Source of the DNA: Crotophaga sulcirostris | Taxonomy: Eukaryota > Chordata > Aves > Cuculiformes > Crotophagidae | Direction: 5' to 3' | Length of the DNA: 64,000 nt | Assembly (NCBI GenBank): GCA_013397455.1 | Contig: VYZB01000194.1 | Location: forward strand, 1,050,646-1,114,645 | Part shown: positions 12,109-25,900 of the stretch, one piece after another | Numbering within the stretch: the stretch's first letter is position 1 | How the letters are laid out: every line of letters starts with the position of its first letter | Notes under the pieces: generated by a model | What the model saw: the letters and a program-made list of their open reading frames with translations, nothing else | Told to the model about the DNA's origin: nothing | Database searches by the model: none | Made by a program: the position numbers and the translations under genes

Positions 12109-15100
12109 CTATATTAAGAACTTCCTTTAATTTCTATAGTTCACTCGTATATAGATGAGGAATGATCATAAAAATATACTGTTCTGTAGTTTGTGGAGTA
12201 GTTTTCTCTGGTAGAGGTGAGCTAGAATGGAAAACATCAGTTTTGAAAGCACAGACTATAGCAACAGAACAACAGATGGCAAACATAAAGTGCTAGAATG
12301 ACAAATGATGCAGAAAAATCAAGGCTGGTTGTATATACAAGTATTTTATTAACATCTTCTCTTCATCATTAGCTGCTCCAAATCTATGAGTGAATGATTA
12401 AGTGTGACTGTCACTCATGAATCCGTTTGGATTTTTTTAAGCATCTTGCATTAGTACTTATACCGGTGCAGTACTCATAACCATTTGTCTGATTTTCAGA
12501 TTCGTAGTTTTACATCTCTACCACAACTTATTAATTCATACAGTTCAGTAAAATGAGTCAATGAACTAGGCAAATATTTTGGCAAAAGCGTATAGGCTTT
12601 AATTTATCTCTCAACCAAAATACTGTAAATGGAAAGGGTGATGAACTCCAGTGTAACTCTTGAAGTTCTTTTCAAAGAATAGAAATATTAAACTAAATGA
12701 GCTCATATATCTTTTGATTTCTAGCAAAGCACATTCTTTGACTTTTACTTAATAAAAGAGCAAGAGACAATAAGAGAAGTAGATTTCGAAAGGAAGAAGA
12801 TTGACCGATAATCATAGTAAATGTCTAAATAGGAAATGGTTTAAAAATAAAAGCAGTTTCTTTGATTTTTTTCCTGGCAAAGGCATCAGAAGCATATTGC
12901 ACAGCAGACCAAGATTCCTGAGGAGGAGGTATGCCACCAGAAATTGCTATATTGTATGGAAATATTGTTTCATGAACAAGATGACATAGCTATCAGGTTC
13001 CATGTTTTCCATGCACACATTTTTGAGCTGTGATCATGAGATACTAATAATAGTTACATTTTTTCTATTTAGTTCTGGTTTCTGATATATTTTGATATTT
13101 CAACATCTATCCATAGTCTCCTCCTTAACTGACTATCTGAATACCTAGGGAGATTTTAACTAATATTTCTATTGTGTTGCCCTGAAAGACATTCAAAAAT
13201 CGTGTTTAGAGGAAAGGTTATACCAAAGAGAAGAATTATATTTCATTTAAATTTGTATTTCTTTGCAGGCCATATGTTGATTTAAATCTGTTGTTCTACA
13301 GGCAGTCTGAAGGTCAAAGATAAAATGTAATGTTTGTTGACAGAAAAAGGATTCACTTTTTCCCAAACTATCACTTAGAAAACTGAAAATGGAAAAGTCT
13401 TTGCATCTTGTTCTAATTCCAGTTTCCTTTAATGTTTCTTATCCTCTAAGATCTGTCTTCATATACTAAAAGTCTATGTATATGGCATGCCATATATTTT
13501 AGAGACATATGTGAAGCATATTACTCAGGGAAAGTCTAACCAAAGAAAGTAAACCTGGAGAGATCAGTGAAGGAACAGGATGAAAGCAAATCGTGTTAGC
13601 ACCTTGTTTTGCTTCTTCTCTTTCCACTACTTCTTAATGTTTCTTTTGTTGTATAATAGGTAGACTGATAAAGAATTTTAGCGTCTTTGATTTTTACAGT
13701 CTCTGATGCTTAAAATCTTGATAATTTGAAAGTCTCTCCTAAAGCTAAAAAGTGGTTTGAAGAAATCATAAGAGCTTGGCCCATCCTCCTGGGTTTGTCT
13801 CAATCCCTTTTTAAAGCATAAGAAATTCTTTGATGCCATAGACCCTAGATTTTGTGTTCCTTATTCATTATGCCTTTGCATTATGCAATGACATTGCCTA
13901 ATGTCATGACAGAATCCTTTTGGTCTTTGGTCTTATAAACTGGAGATTATGTTGCATTCACTTAAACTCACAAACACTTTCAATTTTGGTTGGTTTTGAG
14001 ATTTTTTGGTTCTTTTTTTTTTTTTTGTTCTATCTCATATACTTAGTATGAAGGCAGCCACTAAAAAAAAATAAAATGTAAACGACTTGCCAAATGTAAT
14101 CCTTCTTTCCTACACTTGGTCCTTCAAAAGTTCACATTCCAACACAGTCCACACCAAAGTAGCATTCTACCATTCACTCATACAATTACACAATAATTTA
14201 GAGTGGAAGAAACCCCTTGAGATCTCTAGTGTAACATATTGCTAAAAGCAGAGCTAAGTTCAAAGTTAGACCATGCCCCAGATAAGCGATTTTTGAGACA
14301 CTCTAAGAGTTTTGTGGGGCTCAAATATTCTCATAAAGTTTACATTTCTGAATAAGACGTCAACTAATGTCTTTTAATCCACAATTTCCACTATGTTCAT
14401 TTGACCTTTAGCTTACAAGGACTAATAAACGTATAGGGCTAGATTGTGCTCACTCTGATATAGCTGTGCTGCATAAAATAAGCTCTTTGGCTTGGCACAT
14501 CTGAAGGAATTCCCAGTTGACTGAGAAATGCTTCTCTAGAAATTGAATGGAGATAATTAATTCCCTAGTTATCAGGAAGCCAGAGATTAACTCATTAAGT
14601 GCCATTCATGGAGTACTAATAAACTGCATAGAATTGAAGAGTGAAGAGTTTTAGAAAGTCTTAAGAAGATTGTGAGAAATAGCCGCTAAATAAATCAATT
14701 TGGTATGGAAAATAACTCAATGTTATGTCTAAATTCTGCTTTTAAGTTCTATTTATCTTTTTGACCAAAAAAATAGAAATAGTCTTAAATATTGTACTCT
14801 TGTATGCTACATAAAAAATAATAATATAATGTAAATTGTAGCTGTTGCTGCAATTGATATTATTTCAGACTTTCATGGTTTGGGTTCTGTTTGAAATATG
14901 GTCTACCTAATGCACATGTATGTGCTATACACAGTCTTCCTTTTCTGTCCATCCATCTCTAAAAAAAAAATGCAAGTGAAGAATCAAACTTCCATATATA
15001 CTGCTAGTGAGTAAAGTCAGTTGTTTTTTTTCTCATGAATCTAAGTGCAATTTTCCGTGTAAAATGTGAGGTTAAAAATATGGCTGCTATAGCTTTTTAG

Positions 15101-16911
15101 CACAGCAATGCACGAAGCCAGAGCAATAATAAAGAACAGAGATGAGCTTATTCATTTTCTTACTTCTGCATTCGCTGGGTGTGAAGAGTCCTCTATAAAA
15201 TAACGACGGGTTTCATGTCATTGGGAAAAATACATAGATTTCCAGTGATTTCTCTGCTTTCTGGTGTACATTATATCCATGTTAAATATGTTCAATTTTG
15301 TTTGTTATTTTTCAGAACAAATATTTTAGTAAGAAAAGAAAAAGGTACGAGTATCAGTTTAATTAGTAGATGCATCCTGACACTCTACCTAGCTTCAGCT
15401 CTACATTTTCCACTGTTATAGCCAAGCTTTATGGGCACGACATGAAAAAGCTTTGCCTTTAGGAACAGACAGAGAGTTTAAGTGGGCTGGCAGCATTTAC
15501 AGTTTAGAAGGCCAGCTAAAAATCAAGAAGAGAGCTGTGTGAAGCAAAATTTCTTTTTTATGAAAATAATTACCTAAACTGATGTTTACAATAAAAAAAA
15601 CCCAAATATTATTCTAATGAATTTTAGATATGAAGAAAAAATTTGATGCTTGGCTGGCAGTCGTATAACGAATGGGACCTGGAAACAGTGAGACTCTGGA
15701 GCGAGCTACAGGCTCTATTTGCTCTTGCACCTCTAGTGATGCTTTAAAAAGCAATGGGATTTGGATGCCTGCAAAGTTACAAATGTCAACAAATCTGCTG
15801 TGGAGGAGTAATATGATCCTCAGCAATATGCCAGATATTTCTTCTTAATGCACAACATTCTGCATACTTTTTTATTGTTTCTTGTCATGGAAGTATTTTT
15901 TGGTAGTCTGATGAAGGAAAGTTTTGCCTTTGTTATCTCCTAAAATGATTATGTCTCACTGGAAATAATTACTTAAGAAGACAATACTTTTGTCTCAATA
16001 ATGTTATGATTTCAAGCAAATAGAAAAATGAGACCTAGATCGTCTGAGTTATATGTCCTGAATCTGTAATTGTTGAATGGGCAAACATTGTCACAAATGT
16101 TTTAAACAATTCAGTCTTCGGTTCTGAAGACACTTCTCCTGAATAGGCACTGAGGTGCAGTGATGTGGTAAAACTGCACAGATGTGAGAAGTACTTCCTG
16201 AAATATTTCACATTGATCGTTCATGTTGGGAGAAATGGGAACCAAGGTAAAAGTGAGTGTTAATCTGGAGCAGTTCACAAAATTTAAGCTGATTCTGTAA
16301 GGAAGTAAAACTTAGAATTATAACACTGCTTGCCCACTTGTTCATTCTGTAGATCCTGCAACTGGCTTGCAAACTTATTGCTTGATTTTCATTAAATGCA
16401 ACAAAAGGATGGAGGGATGTATTTTGTAAAAAATGGTGAATAAGTAGAAGAAAGATGTCCAAATGACTGCCACTGCAGAGAGACAAGCTTCAATCTGAGC
16501 TCAGCAGCTATTGCTTCCATTTGGCCTGCTGGCTAACACATTAGCAAATGTGCCATCCCATCACACGCTTTGCTTGGAGCCAGCCACAGCATGCTGCCAT
16601 CGCCCAGCTGGTGGTGAAGGACATTGAAACGGGCTTTAAATCCTGTAAATTCTGGTGCAACAGGACAGAGGAACAGGATAGCTGAAGGACAGCAAGATCC
16701 AGAATTCTTGCAGGAAAATGATCTGTAGAAAACAGTCTTGACTAACTCTGCTGTTCAGAGAACACCTACAGAAAGGTCTTACTGGTTATGTGCATGCTCT
16801 GTGTGTGTGAGAAGTAACGAGGAACACTGGAAGAAAACAAATAATAGTGTTTCAAATAGTATTTTGTGTATAACAATTGAGAGTAGTGAGTTTTTAAGTT
16901 TGAAATTTTAA
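12109..16911. other. AT-rich unique sequence, nothing firm
   Basis: No transposable element is recognised. A 14-T run lies at 14013-14026. Around 16500-16680 the base composition becomes more balanced, and a 45-codon plus frame from an ATG near 16541 ends at a TGA, but there is no known motif and no support for transcription. The remaining short open frames fit chance. Confidence 0.55.
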
Positions 16912-16988
16912 AATCATAGAATGGTTTGGGTTGGAAAGAACCTTAAAGATCATGTAGTTCCAACCCCTGCCATGGGCAGGGGCACAAG
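16912..16988 (-). mobile_element. CR1 LINE 3'-end fragment (very short)
   Basis: The plus strand reads AATCATAGAATGG then TTTGGGTTGGAAAGAACC and CCAACCCCTGCCATGGGCAG. This is the complement of the CR1 3' UTR with its ATTCTATGATT-type tail. Only about 77 bp remain, which is typical of heavily 5'-truncated CR1 insertions. The element is minus sense and non-coding. Confidence 0.88.
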
Positions 16989-19900
16989 TTTCATCACTTA
17001 TGTTCCAAATTCCTATACCTACAGTTCTGAGTCCTGAAAATTCGACTTGTTTTGGATGAAATTGATAATGCTGCCTTACCTGCAGTTACAGGTGAGCAAA
17101 TTTCAAATCACTTGAGAGGAAGACAAAATCTCAGGAGGTGTAGGTCTGTTTTTGTGATGTTTGTGCCCTGTAAAAGAAGGTGTAGTGGCAGAAACCAAAA
17201 TATTTCTTGGTTTTTGGACAGTCCCACAAACTAGCATCACATTCAGTAAATGTAGTACTGAGCAAAAAGGAACATGGATCAACAGATGCCCTGTCATCTT
17301 CTCTTTACATCTTCCTCTGACATAATGCTTATGGAAATGCTGAAAAGTTGAAAACTTACTCTCTCAAAGTAAAGTATCATGTAATATTAAGTAAAAAGTG
17401 TAGGAAACAAAGGAATGAACCTCCCAGGTTCACACAAACAAGAAAACCCTGTATTCCTTCAATGTCTGAATATATGTAGCACATCTTTTCAATTTGGGTT
17501 CAATGCAGTTCTCCTCTTTGAAGACACCTCTTCCAAAAAAAAAAAAAAATTCAGCAGAGCAAATGACTCTTTTATACTGGTTTGACACTTTTTAGGTAAT
17601 ATTCTTAACCGTTGGAAGGGATCAAAATTTTTATAAGAGAAAGGATCTGACTGCTTCAGGAAAGTTTGGATAAACAACTGAATTTAAAGCCCCTACAGTA
17701 ATTTCTGGAAGTTTCATGCTGAAACTCTTGCATTCTAGTCATTAACTCATGCTTCAGTAGTGGTTATTTGGATGTTACATTGCATTATCAAGGGGATTAC
17801 AAAAGCCTTTTGAAGCCAGCATGTTCTACTTTACACTGTAGTAACCTCATCGGTGCTGTACCAATCATTACTAAATGCATTTTTACCATGGAAACTAATT
17901 TAGCTTGTTTGTAGAATTCATAATAGCATTTTCCATTGCTTGATTTTCTTTCTAAAATGTTGAGTTGCAATGTGACAAACATGAACCCTTGTGAAGGACT
18001 TGAACCTTTAATACACTAGAGACTCTAGCTTTATTAGTATTATTATGGATGTTATGAAAGAGCAAATCTTTCCCTTTATTTTCAGTACAGGCACATGAGA
18101 GAATAATTTTCCCTTCTTGGTGAGGATTTTTGGAATACGAATATCTGCCTCTGTTAAACAGGCCTCAAGTCACAAAGATTGTTTGAGCCTCAATTGTAAA
18201 ACTTTTACCATGCCACAACTTAAAATTGTCTTAAAAGATTTTTACAGGTTTCAACACATATTAAGTTTAACCAGTTTCCACATTATGAGAAAGGTATCTA
18301 GATCAAGATCCTTTATCTGAGAGTAGCAGGGCTGGAGGACAGAATGATATTGAGTTCTAGGGGTTTTTTGCTCGGTTATTTCTTTGCTAAATGCAATGGG
18401 ATAAGAATTGGTCAAATTGACTCTATAAAACACACCATTATGGAACAGTCTTGTTATCTGATGTCATATTTTCAGTATATTTTAGTCAGACCCAGAATTT
18501 CAAGGTAGCTAACAAAGTTGAAGTCCACTGACAGCTGTAAACGTGTCTTTAAGATTACTGAAGACAGACAAAATAAAAAACATCTGTGCTACTTCTCTCA
18601 CAGTTAAGGAGTGTTAAACATAATTTCACATGTACCTCTTTTGATTCTGAAGTTATAGATGATGATTGGCAACATACTGTAGCAAACCCTTTTGCCTTTT
18701 TTTAATAAATGAGTATAATGGTATATTTAACTTCTGAGATTAACAGAGACACACGATGCTTTTTAACACGTATTGAAATAGTTCTGCCAGCATACTATAA
18801 AAGTCAGGTAATTTCCAAATTTTTTGTTTTATTTTTGTTTTTCTTCAGTTTTGTTTTTTATAAGTACAAGAGTAATTTTATAGATTATCAAAGTGATTCA
18901 CTCTTTGTCACTGCAAATTATAAGATGCCAAATCAATTTTTAAAATGTTAGTTGTACCATTGTGTGTAAAGTTGAACTCCTATACCTTCTTCTGCTGAAT
19001 GTCTTGTTATTTGACTAGACTTACTGGTGATAAAAAAAAGCTTCTTTTGTCTCTATACTAGCAATTCACAATAGATCAAATACAGTCCTGCCAGCATCTG
19101 TTCCATCCATGCTCTTGAGCCCTTTAGATTTTGCTGCTGAAGTGTCACATACTCAGAAAGATTCCATTAAATGAATCTTAGATACATCTGATTTTTTTTC
19201 TTTGTTAGAAAGAATTACTAATTTAATAAGCTGATACTTCCAATGTTTATTAAATAGCAGACTATTTTTGTTCTCTCTCCAGTTGAAGGATACACAGTAA
19301 TCCATGACCAGTTGCTGAGCTCTGTTTTACTCAATATTGTATTTTCACATGAAGTCAATCTGTTTGATATTTATGTTGATCTAATGAGTTTATGCAGGTC
19401 TCTGAAAAAATTGTTCTTTTCCCCTATGTTTGTCATACTTGATTCAAGAGAGTGGATAACTGTAGCATAGTCCCTGTGCTCAGTAGATGCTAGAGAAAGA
19501 TCTGTCACTGTAGACAGATATTTGACATTTTTGACAAAGTTTCTAATTATGGACTCAGTAAGTGATTATCATGGCTGTGATCTGGGTAACCACACAGGGA
19601 AACACAAGCTTTCTTTTTCATTAATTCTGGTTTACTTAATTGCATCAGTGTCTACCCCGTATTCAACCAATGTTAATCTCTTGACATATCAATTATGAGA
19701 TCACGTTGTGTTTTTACTGTTAAAAATAATGTATGTTGTTACATAGTCTTAGCAGGTTTCTGATGAAATGTGCAGAGTTTAGCACAGTTTTACTGCCTCT
19801 CTGGAGCAAACAGTACTGCACAAAAATTACTCAGAATGCTGGTTTCTTCCTTGACATCCACCTTTGACTGACCTTCAGAGCATGCCATCACCATCTGGCT

Positions 19901-22900
19901 GTAGAAAGCACCGTGGATGTGACGGTCCAAAACAATTCAGTAGTGTTTGAACACCTGCAATCCCTAAGCCCACCATCCTTCTTCATGCTGCAGCCTTCCC
20001 CTCGAGCTCAAGTATCCAAACACTGGAAAAATGAAACACATCTGGCTGTGACTTAGCCCTGTGGACTGCATCTTCACTTCATCTGTCTTGCGCTCAGGTT
20101 CTGTGCCTTTTGCTGTTACTTCCTTCTTTTCCTTACCCTCTCCAGGGGGGAACTTAGAAGTTGAATTCTTTGAGCTCTGTATCATCTTTTGAAAAGGTCA
20201 TTTCCAGTTGTAGCACGGAAAGGAAGGATGTTGCACAGGCAATAATTTCAGTGCTTCCTTCAGTGCTTTCAACTTTAGTTGCTTGCATTTACTGCACTGG
20301 GACTCACGTACCACATAAGCTAGCTCTTATAGAACTATTAATCAGAGATAATTCTATTATACTCTTTGGAATCACATCAGAGAAAGTGAATGAAGACTAT
20401 CAACATACTTTTCTATCCAAATTATTCTCTGGAATACTCCAAACAAATAAAAGAAACAATCTGATTTTGTACAATAATTTTGCAAACCACATACTTGGTG
20501 TGTCACTTGTTCCTTACTATTTTTAAATAATACTTATACTGGTAGATATGTGCCTCCAAATACCACAGATAACACTGTAGATAGCATTTATTTATAAAGA
20601 ATATAATAGTATGCTTTTTTCTTCCCCTAAATGCTGCTTTGCTTAAGGCTATTACTAAAACTGATTAACATTTTCAGTTTCTATAAATTACATGAATACT
20701 TGTTCCTTCTTCTGTGTATCATTAACATACTCCTGTAGTTGTGTATTCTGCTTACTGGAACAGTTTTCATCTTCCTGTTTCTGTGGAGCTCTGATTTTGG
20801 GACAAGACATCTGAGCACAATGAACAAATTACAGTAATTATTTTTAAGAGTAACAGGAATATAGCTCTCAGCTAATGGTTGAAACAGCTGTGGAAGGTTC
20901 CTTCTTACCCTTGGAAACCTCAGCAGTGGAAAGAGAATTTTCGGTACTGCAGATTATACCTCATATTATGAGCTGTATCTTGATATATGATTATAGTTTT
21001 ACATTCCTCCTCTGGGAAGCAGTGTGTATCTGCCTGAGGATATAAATTCTGGGGTTTCTGTCTCAGTAGAATGGGAAGAAATGAAAAAGGCAGAAAAGAA
21101 TACAAAAGCAAGGAGTAAATTCATCACTACTTAAAATCTTTAAGTCAGGATTGACGTTTTCTGAAGGAGATACTCCATTGTGACCACATCATTTGGACTT
21201 AATAGGGATTTTTGTTTTCTTTTGTTTTGTGTCAGTGATGAATAATTCATTTCATGAGGAAAAAAAAAATGGATACAATAATATGAGTGTTCCCCTACTG
21301 ACCCAGAAGTAGACACATGACTTCCAGATGTTAAGTGTTGTAAAACACTGACGATTTTGTTTTCTAGCATTGTTGTGGTAACACGATTTTTTTTTTCTTT
21401 AGAGTTTCCTCCTATTTTGAGCATTGCAAACTTACAATAAATTCTTTGCTCCAAACTTAGTCTTGGCATATCCATTTCAAGTCAGGAATACGTTAGCTCT
21501 TTTCATTTTTTTTCCTCCCCTAGATTAGGAGAAACAATACACAGACATTCAGAAACAAAGATTTTGATAATAGAAATGTTTCTTTGCTTTTTCCCTGAAA
21601 TATATAGGTGATGTTATATGACATCACTGCATGAATCAAACTTCCTTCTAATTTTTGAAACTATAAAACATATTTGTTGAAATCAATGAAATTACTTGCT
21701 GGCAAAACTTCACACAAGCACGAGGAAAAGAATTCTCCCAGAGAACATATGATGTGCCTGTTTTTCAGTTAGCTAACGAAGGCCCTTCCCAAGCACACAT
21801 AGTCAAACAAGGCATTGTGAATTATTCATGTGGCTTTATTTGTCTATATCTTTTTCTTTGTCAATATCACACCCGTAGTCTCCTAGAAAACTCATGCAAA
21901 ATTTCAACATTGATGCACCCTGTTTCTGTGCACAGTGCTATTGCAAGTCAGGATCCACACCATCTGCTTATCTCAAAGCAGAAATACAAATATTTATTTA
22001 TTTTTTTCATCCTGTAATCCAGTCTGTTGATTTCCTAGATTTCTTAGAAAGTTTCTGAGAAGAGAAAACTTGAAGTTTTCAGAAATTGTCTCAGAATATA
22101 TCATCAGCATAAACCACTACATATTTTTGAGATAACTTGTTTGTTTAATTGATTTCTTCCAGCAAACTCTTTCCTCCTTTTGATGTGAAGAGCACAATGT
22201 AGAGACAGGGCCAAACAAAAACACTAGGTTCAAACTTCAGAACGGATTACAAATAAGATGTTGTATTTTATCTTGTGTCTAGTATAATTAAGCATTTCAG
22301 TCTCATAACAACTTTGGCAAGAAAAGAGTCAAGAACATGACAAGATAGTCTTTAGGGATGCTTTTTCTACTATAAGGTTAGAACTGTTTTAGGACCGTGC
22401 CTGTTGCAAGTCAGATTTATTTAGAGAGGTTGTTTTTAGTTTACAGCTGCTTACAGCTTCTAAATTGCAATACCAAAGATATGGCAGAGTAATGTACAGC
22501 AGTCTTAATGAAGAGGATAAATATTATTCATAAAATGTATTCTTTAGAGGAGTTTTCCTCTAAGAAGGTAATCTTTATGCTGAAACATTACTTGACTTTA
22601 TGCCTTTTTTTTCCTAAATTATACAAGTCAATATCTTATACAATATTTTTTTCTGTAAATAAAATTCTTAATGTTTTCCTGCATAAATGAAAATCACGCA
22701 CTTTCTTTAGAAAATCTATTAATGATATCTCCTAATGGTATTGCTAAGGATGGGTGGCACATGAGTATATACAGTTTTTCTTGTCATAAAATCAAGTATT
22801 CAATGTTCGTAGTTAGTCTGAGTTGGTACAACAAACAGTTGATCAAACAAAAATAAATCCTGTTCTTAAAGTATGTAGAACTCCTTACTGCTGTGTTATT

Positions 22901-25900
22901 TGGTTATATTTCTTTAATATTTGTTCTGTTCTTCTTTAACAGAAGTCAAACCACTCCTACTTTCTGGTCTTAGATTTGGCAATTTTCAATAATAAACATA
23001 TGAGTTCCAGATGTTCACTAAAACTACAGTAAATGACAACCAGTTCTCTTACTGCTATTGTTGTGTGAGAGTTCTTTTTCTCCTTGGAGACCTCTCCTCA
23101 TCCAAGGATTTACAGCATGGTCATAAAATTTTGTTTCAAGCTACATTTTCCCATATAAATGTCATCTCAGGAACACACTGTGTTTTTCACAAAATATAGG
23201 ACTCTGGATTATGTTGCTACCCATTTAAAAGCTTATCTTTAGGATAAATCTTTACTACTTTTTCTTTCCTGAAACAGAAGATAATTTTTCAAAAATACCT
23301 AAGAGACTTGTGACTTTCAAGCATAAACCATTTTTTTTTTGCTTAAATGTTTAACACTTAAACATTCAGCAGTCTTACAAGGGGCAGTTTCAAAAATCTC
23401 TATATTTTTGTATTTTAAGTCAGAAATTACATAGTATCTAGGCTGCTGTCCATACACAAATCGCAGCTAATATGGTTAACTAGCAAGCAGACAGCTTTAG
23501 CTAAATGTTAAATTTTTACATTTTACCTCAGCTTTTGAAAGACAGAAATCTTTCAAGTTAGTTGCCTGTGTCACTGTAAAGTTAACAGAATGAAGGGAGG
23601 CATGGAGAGAGTAAGAAGAGGAGAGTAAAGGGGAGAGGGAGAAATCATCCCATCATATTACCACAGTTGATAATATGAATTTCCTTGTGAGGGTGTCTTT
23701 ATCTCCTATTGTCTACAGAAGCAGTCTACGTGAATCATTCAGAATAGATGTGACTTCCATGTTGCCAACATCTGGTGAAGCAGTTCCTTCTTAACAACAA
23801 AACAAGAAATCAAAGTTTTTCAGGATAAAATCAACAATTAATGTGAAATGTCCTATCTACATTTTCTAAGTGGTAGAAATGAGCATTATTAAAATGGGAA
23901 AAAACTGACTAAACTGATTTTCACAGATCATTGTTCTGATTTGTGAAAATGTTAAATGTGAACTTCGTTTCACATATTGATAGGCTTTCTCCACCCATTT
24001 TTCTTTTTTTAATCACAGTACAGAAAGTATTTTTTCCAGAAGACCTAGTTTCTAGTTAGAAACACATTTTGTCCAGGAAATGTATGCATCTACAATCTAT
24101 TTAGTTCCCATTTTCACAGCATTAGCAATCAGAAGGAAGAACTTTCCTTCAAGCCTCAGCAGCTCAGACTGAGAATCCTTTAATCTGAAAATAACTGTTT
24201 CTGGCCATACAGGCATTTCTGGCCTATATGCACAATGGGGTGGCTACTATGGGAGTTCCTCATAATGAAAAATAGAAATGGAGACCGTAAATTGATCTAA
24301 TGAGTTTGACTGACCATGTAGCATTTCAAATACATTTTTATGCTTCTGGCAAGCAACTATTCACCCTGCAGATACATTTTTAAAGTACATCTGATTCTCT
24401 CCTGTAAGGTAATGAGGTCAAATCTCTGCCTGTTTCCACATGCCTAGGTTTAAGAAGCTCACAGCCTGCTCTTGTATTATCAAACCATTTAAAGATCAAA
24501 AGAAAATTCTATTTCTTCTTCTCTCTTCTCTGTAATTCTAGGGGTAATAATTTTTTGTGTCCAAACACCAACTAGTTCACTTTAAAAATGCACAGCAAAG
24601 GAGCAGATTCTCCCTTATTATTAACTCTTTCTAAAATAGGTACCTACTAATAATACCTGCATATAATTTGAGGTGTGCAAAAAATGACTTGACATGCAGA
24701 ACCCTGGGTATGAACAATCAGCTATTATGGACATCCCATATCTGACAAGAGATGTGGTTTAAATCTGAATGCCATAGATGAGAGTGGAATTTCTGCTTTT
24801 AGGCTATGCAGCAGAATTGTCTGTCTTTGAACTCGGGTGGGTTTTCCTTGTAGCCTTCTTTTTCAGATTATACTGCTTTTTAAGATGACATTTTCACATC
24901 CTCTTACAAAATGTTTGCTAGCTATCTTAGCAGATGCAATAATTTCAGAGAGCTGTTGTTGCATCAGCTTGTTATCACTATGATATGACTGGTCCTATAT
25001 TTAGCCTTATTGCAACCGAGTTGATCAAGATGAGTCATCTCAGTTACAATTAGTGCCCTTGTGGTCAAGTGTGTGAATGACAACCTAATTCTATATGGAA
25101 ACATGGTGTCACAGCTAGAAGATACTCACTGTACCTAGGACTTTCAAGTGAGAGGAAATGGTGAGACTCGTGTCCTCCCTCCTACCTGTGCCTGTGCACA
25201 AGGTTCAGCACAGTGCTGAAGAGCTATGGGTTATTGCACACTGCACAGTTACAGTTTAGAAATAAAAATGTCTAACTCATCCTATGTAAAGGATAAGTCA
25301 TTAGATGTAGAAATAACTTACAGTAGTCACATTCAATGTCCTGTAACCATTTATAAAGGAACCCTGCCTCTACATGATGATAACTGGAGGCAGCAGGTGT
25401 CCCTTGGCTGATGTGCATAACTCTACATAATTGGAAAACTGGTGCTACCTACATCCACTGGTACTTGTCAGAGCCCTGATGAGCCAAAGAAGTCATAGAA
25501 GAAAAAGTATTACAAAGAAGTCACTCTGTTGTTCAGTTAAACTGGTTGAACTGCCAATTTCCGTCACTTATTATTTTTGCTTAGTGTTTGAAAATACCTT
25601 CATTGGTTTTGAAATATTAACAATTTGACTCTTTTTCCACAGAGATCTCTGTATATTTTGTGTTATTTTTATATAGTCTGAGTTTTCCGTCACACATTCC
25701 TAGTATTTTTAATGACAGTAGTTGATATTTTGGGGATGGATTAAGGTATTTTTTGCCTACCCTGCCTGTTTGAATGCCAATATAAGTTATGTTGGGCCAG
25801 GATTTATTTCGGGATACATTTATATTTTCATCATAAATCAAATAATGAATATTTGAACAGACTATTCCAGTTCAGTTACCTGTCTTTGGTTTCATTTGTT

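Noticed and set aside
11539..12114. Target-site duplication around the 564-bp LTR (AATATA and CTATAT)
   Set aside because: The two flanks share only AT alternation and do not match at any one offset.
16541..16684. 45-codon frame in a more GC-balanced stretch
   Set aside because: The peptide looks plausible, but there is no motif, no splice or promoter context and the length fits chance.
17031..17091. Short exon-like stretch ending in ACAG|GTGAGC
   Set aside because: The donor is good, but the frame is closed by a TGA just upstream, the acceptor is weak and only about 20 codons are open.
17535..17549. A15 run as the poly(A) tail of a processed pseudogene or SINE
   Set aside because: No AATAAA at the right distance, no target duplication and no gene-like sequence beside it. 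The similar A-run at 56274 is rejected for the same reasons.
20161..20526. 121-codon plus-strand open frame
   Set aside because: No domain, signal peptide or splice context is visible. In 64 kb read in six frames at this composition a few frames of this length are expected by chance.
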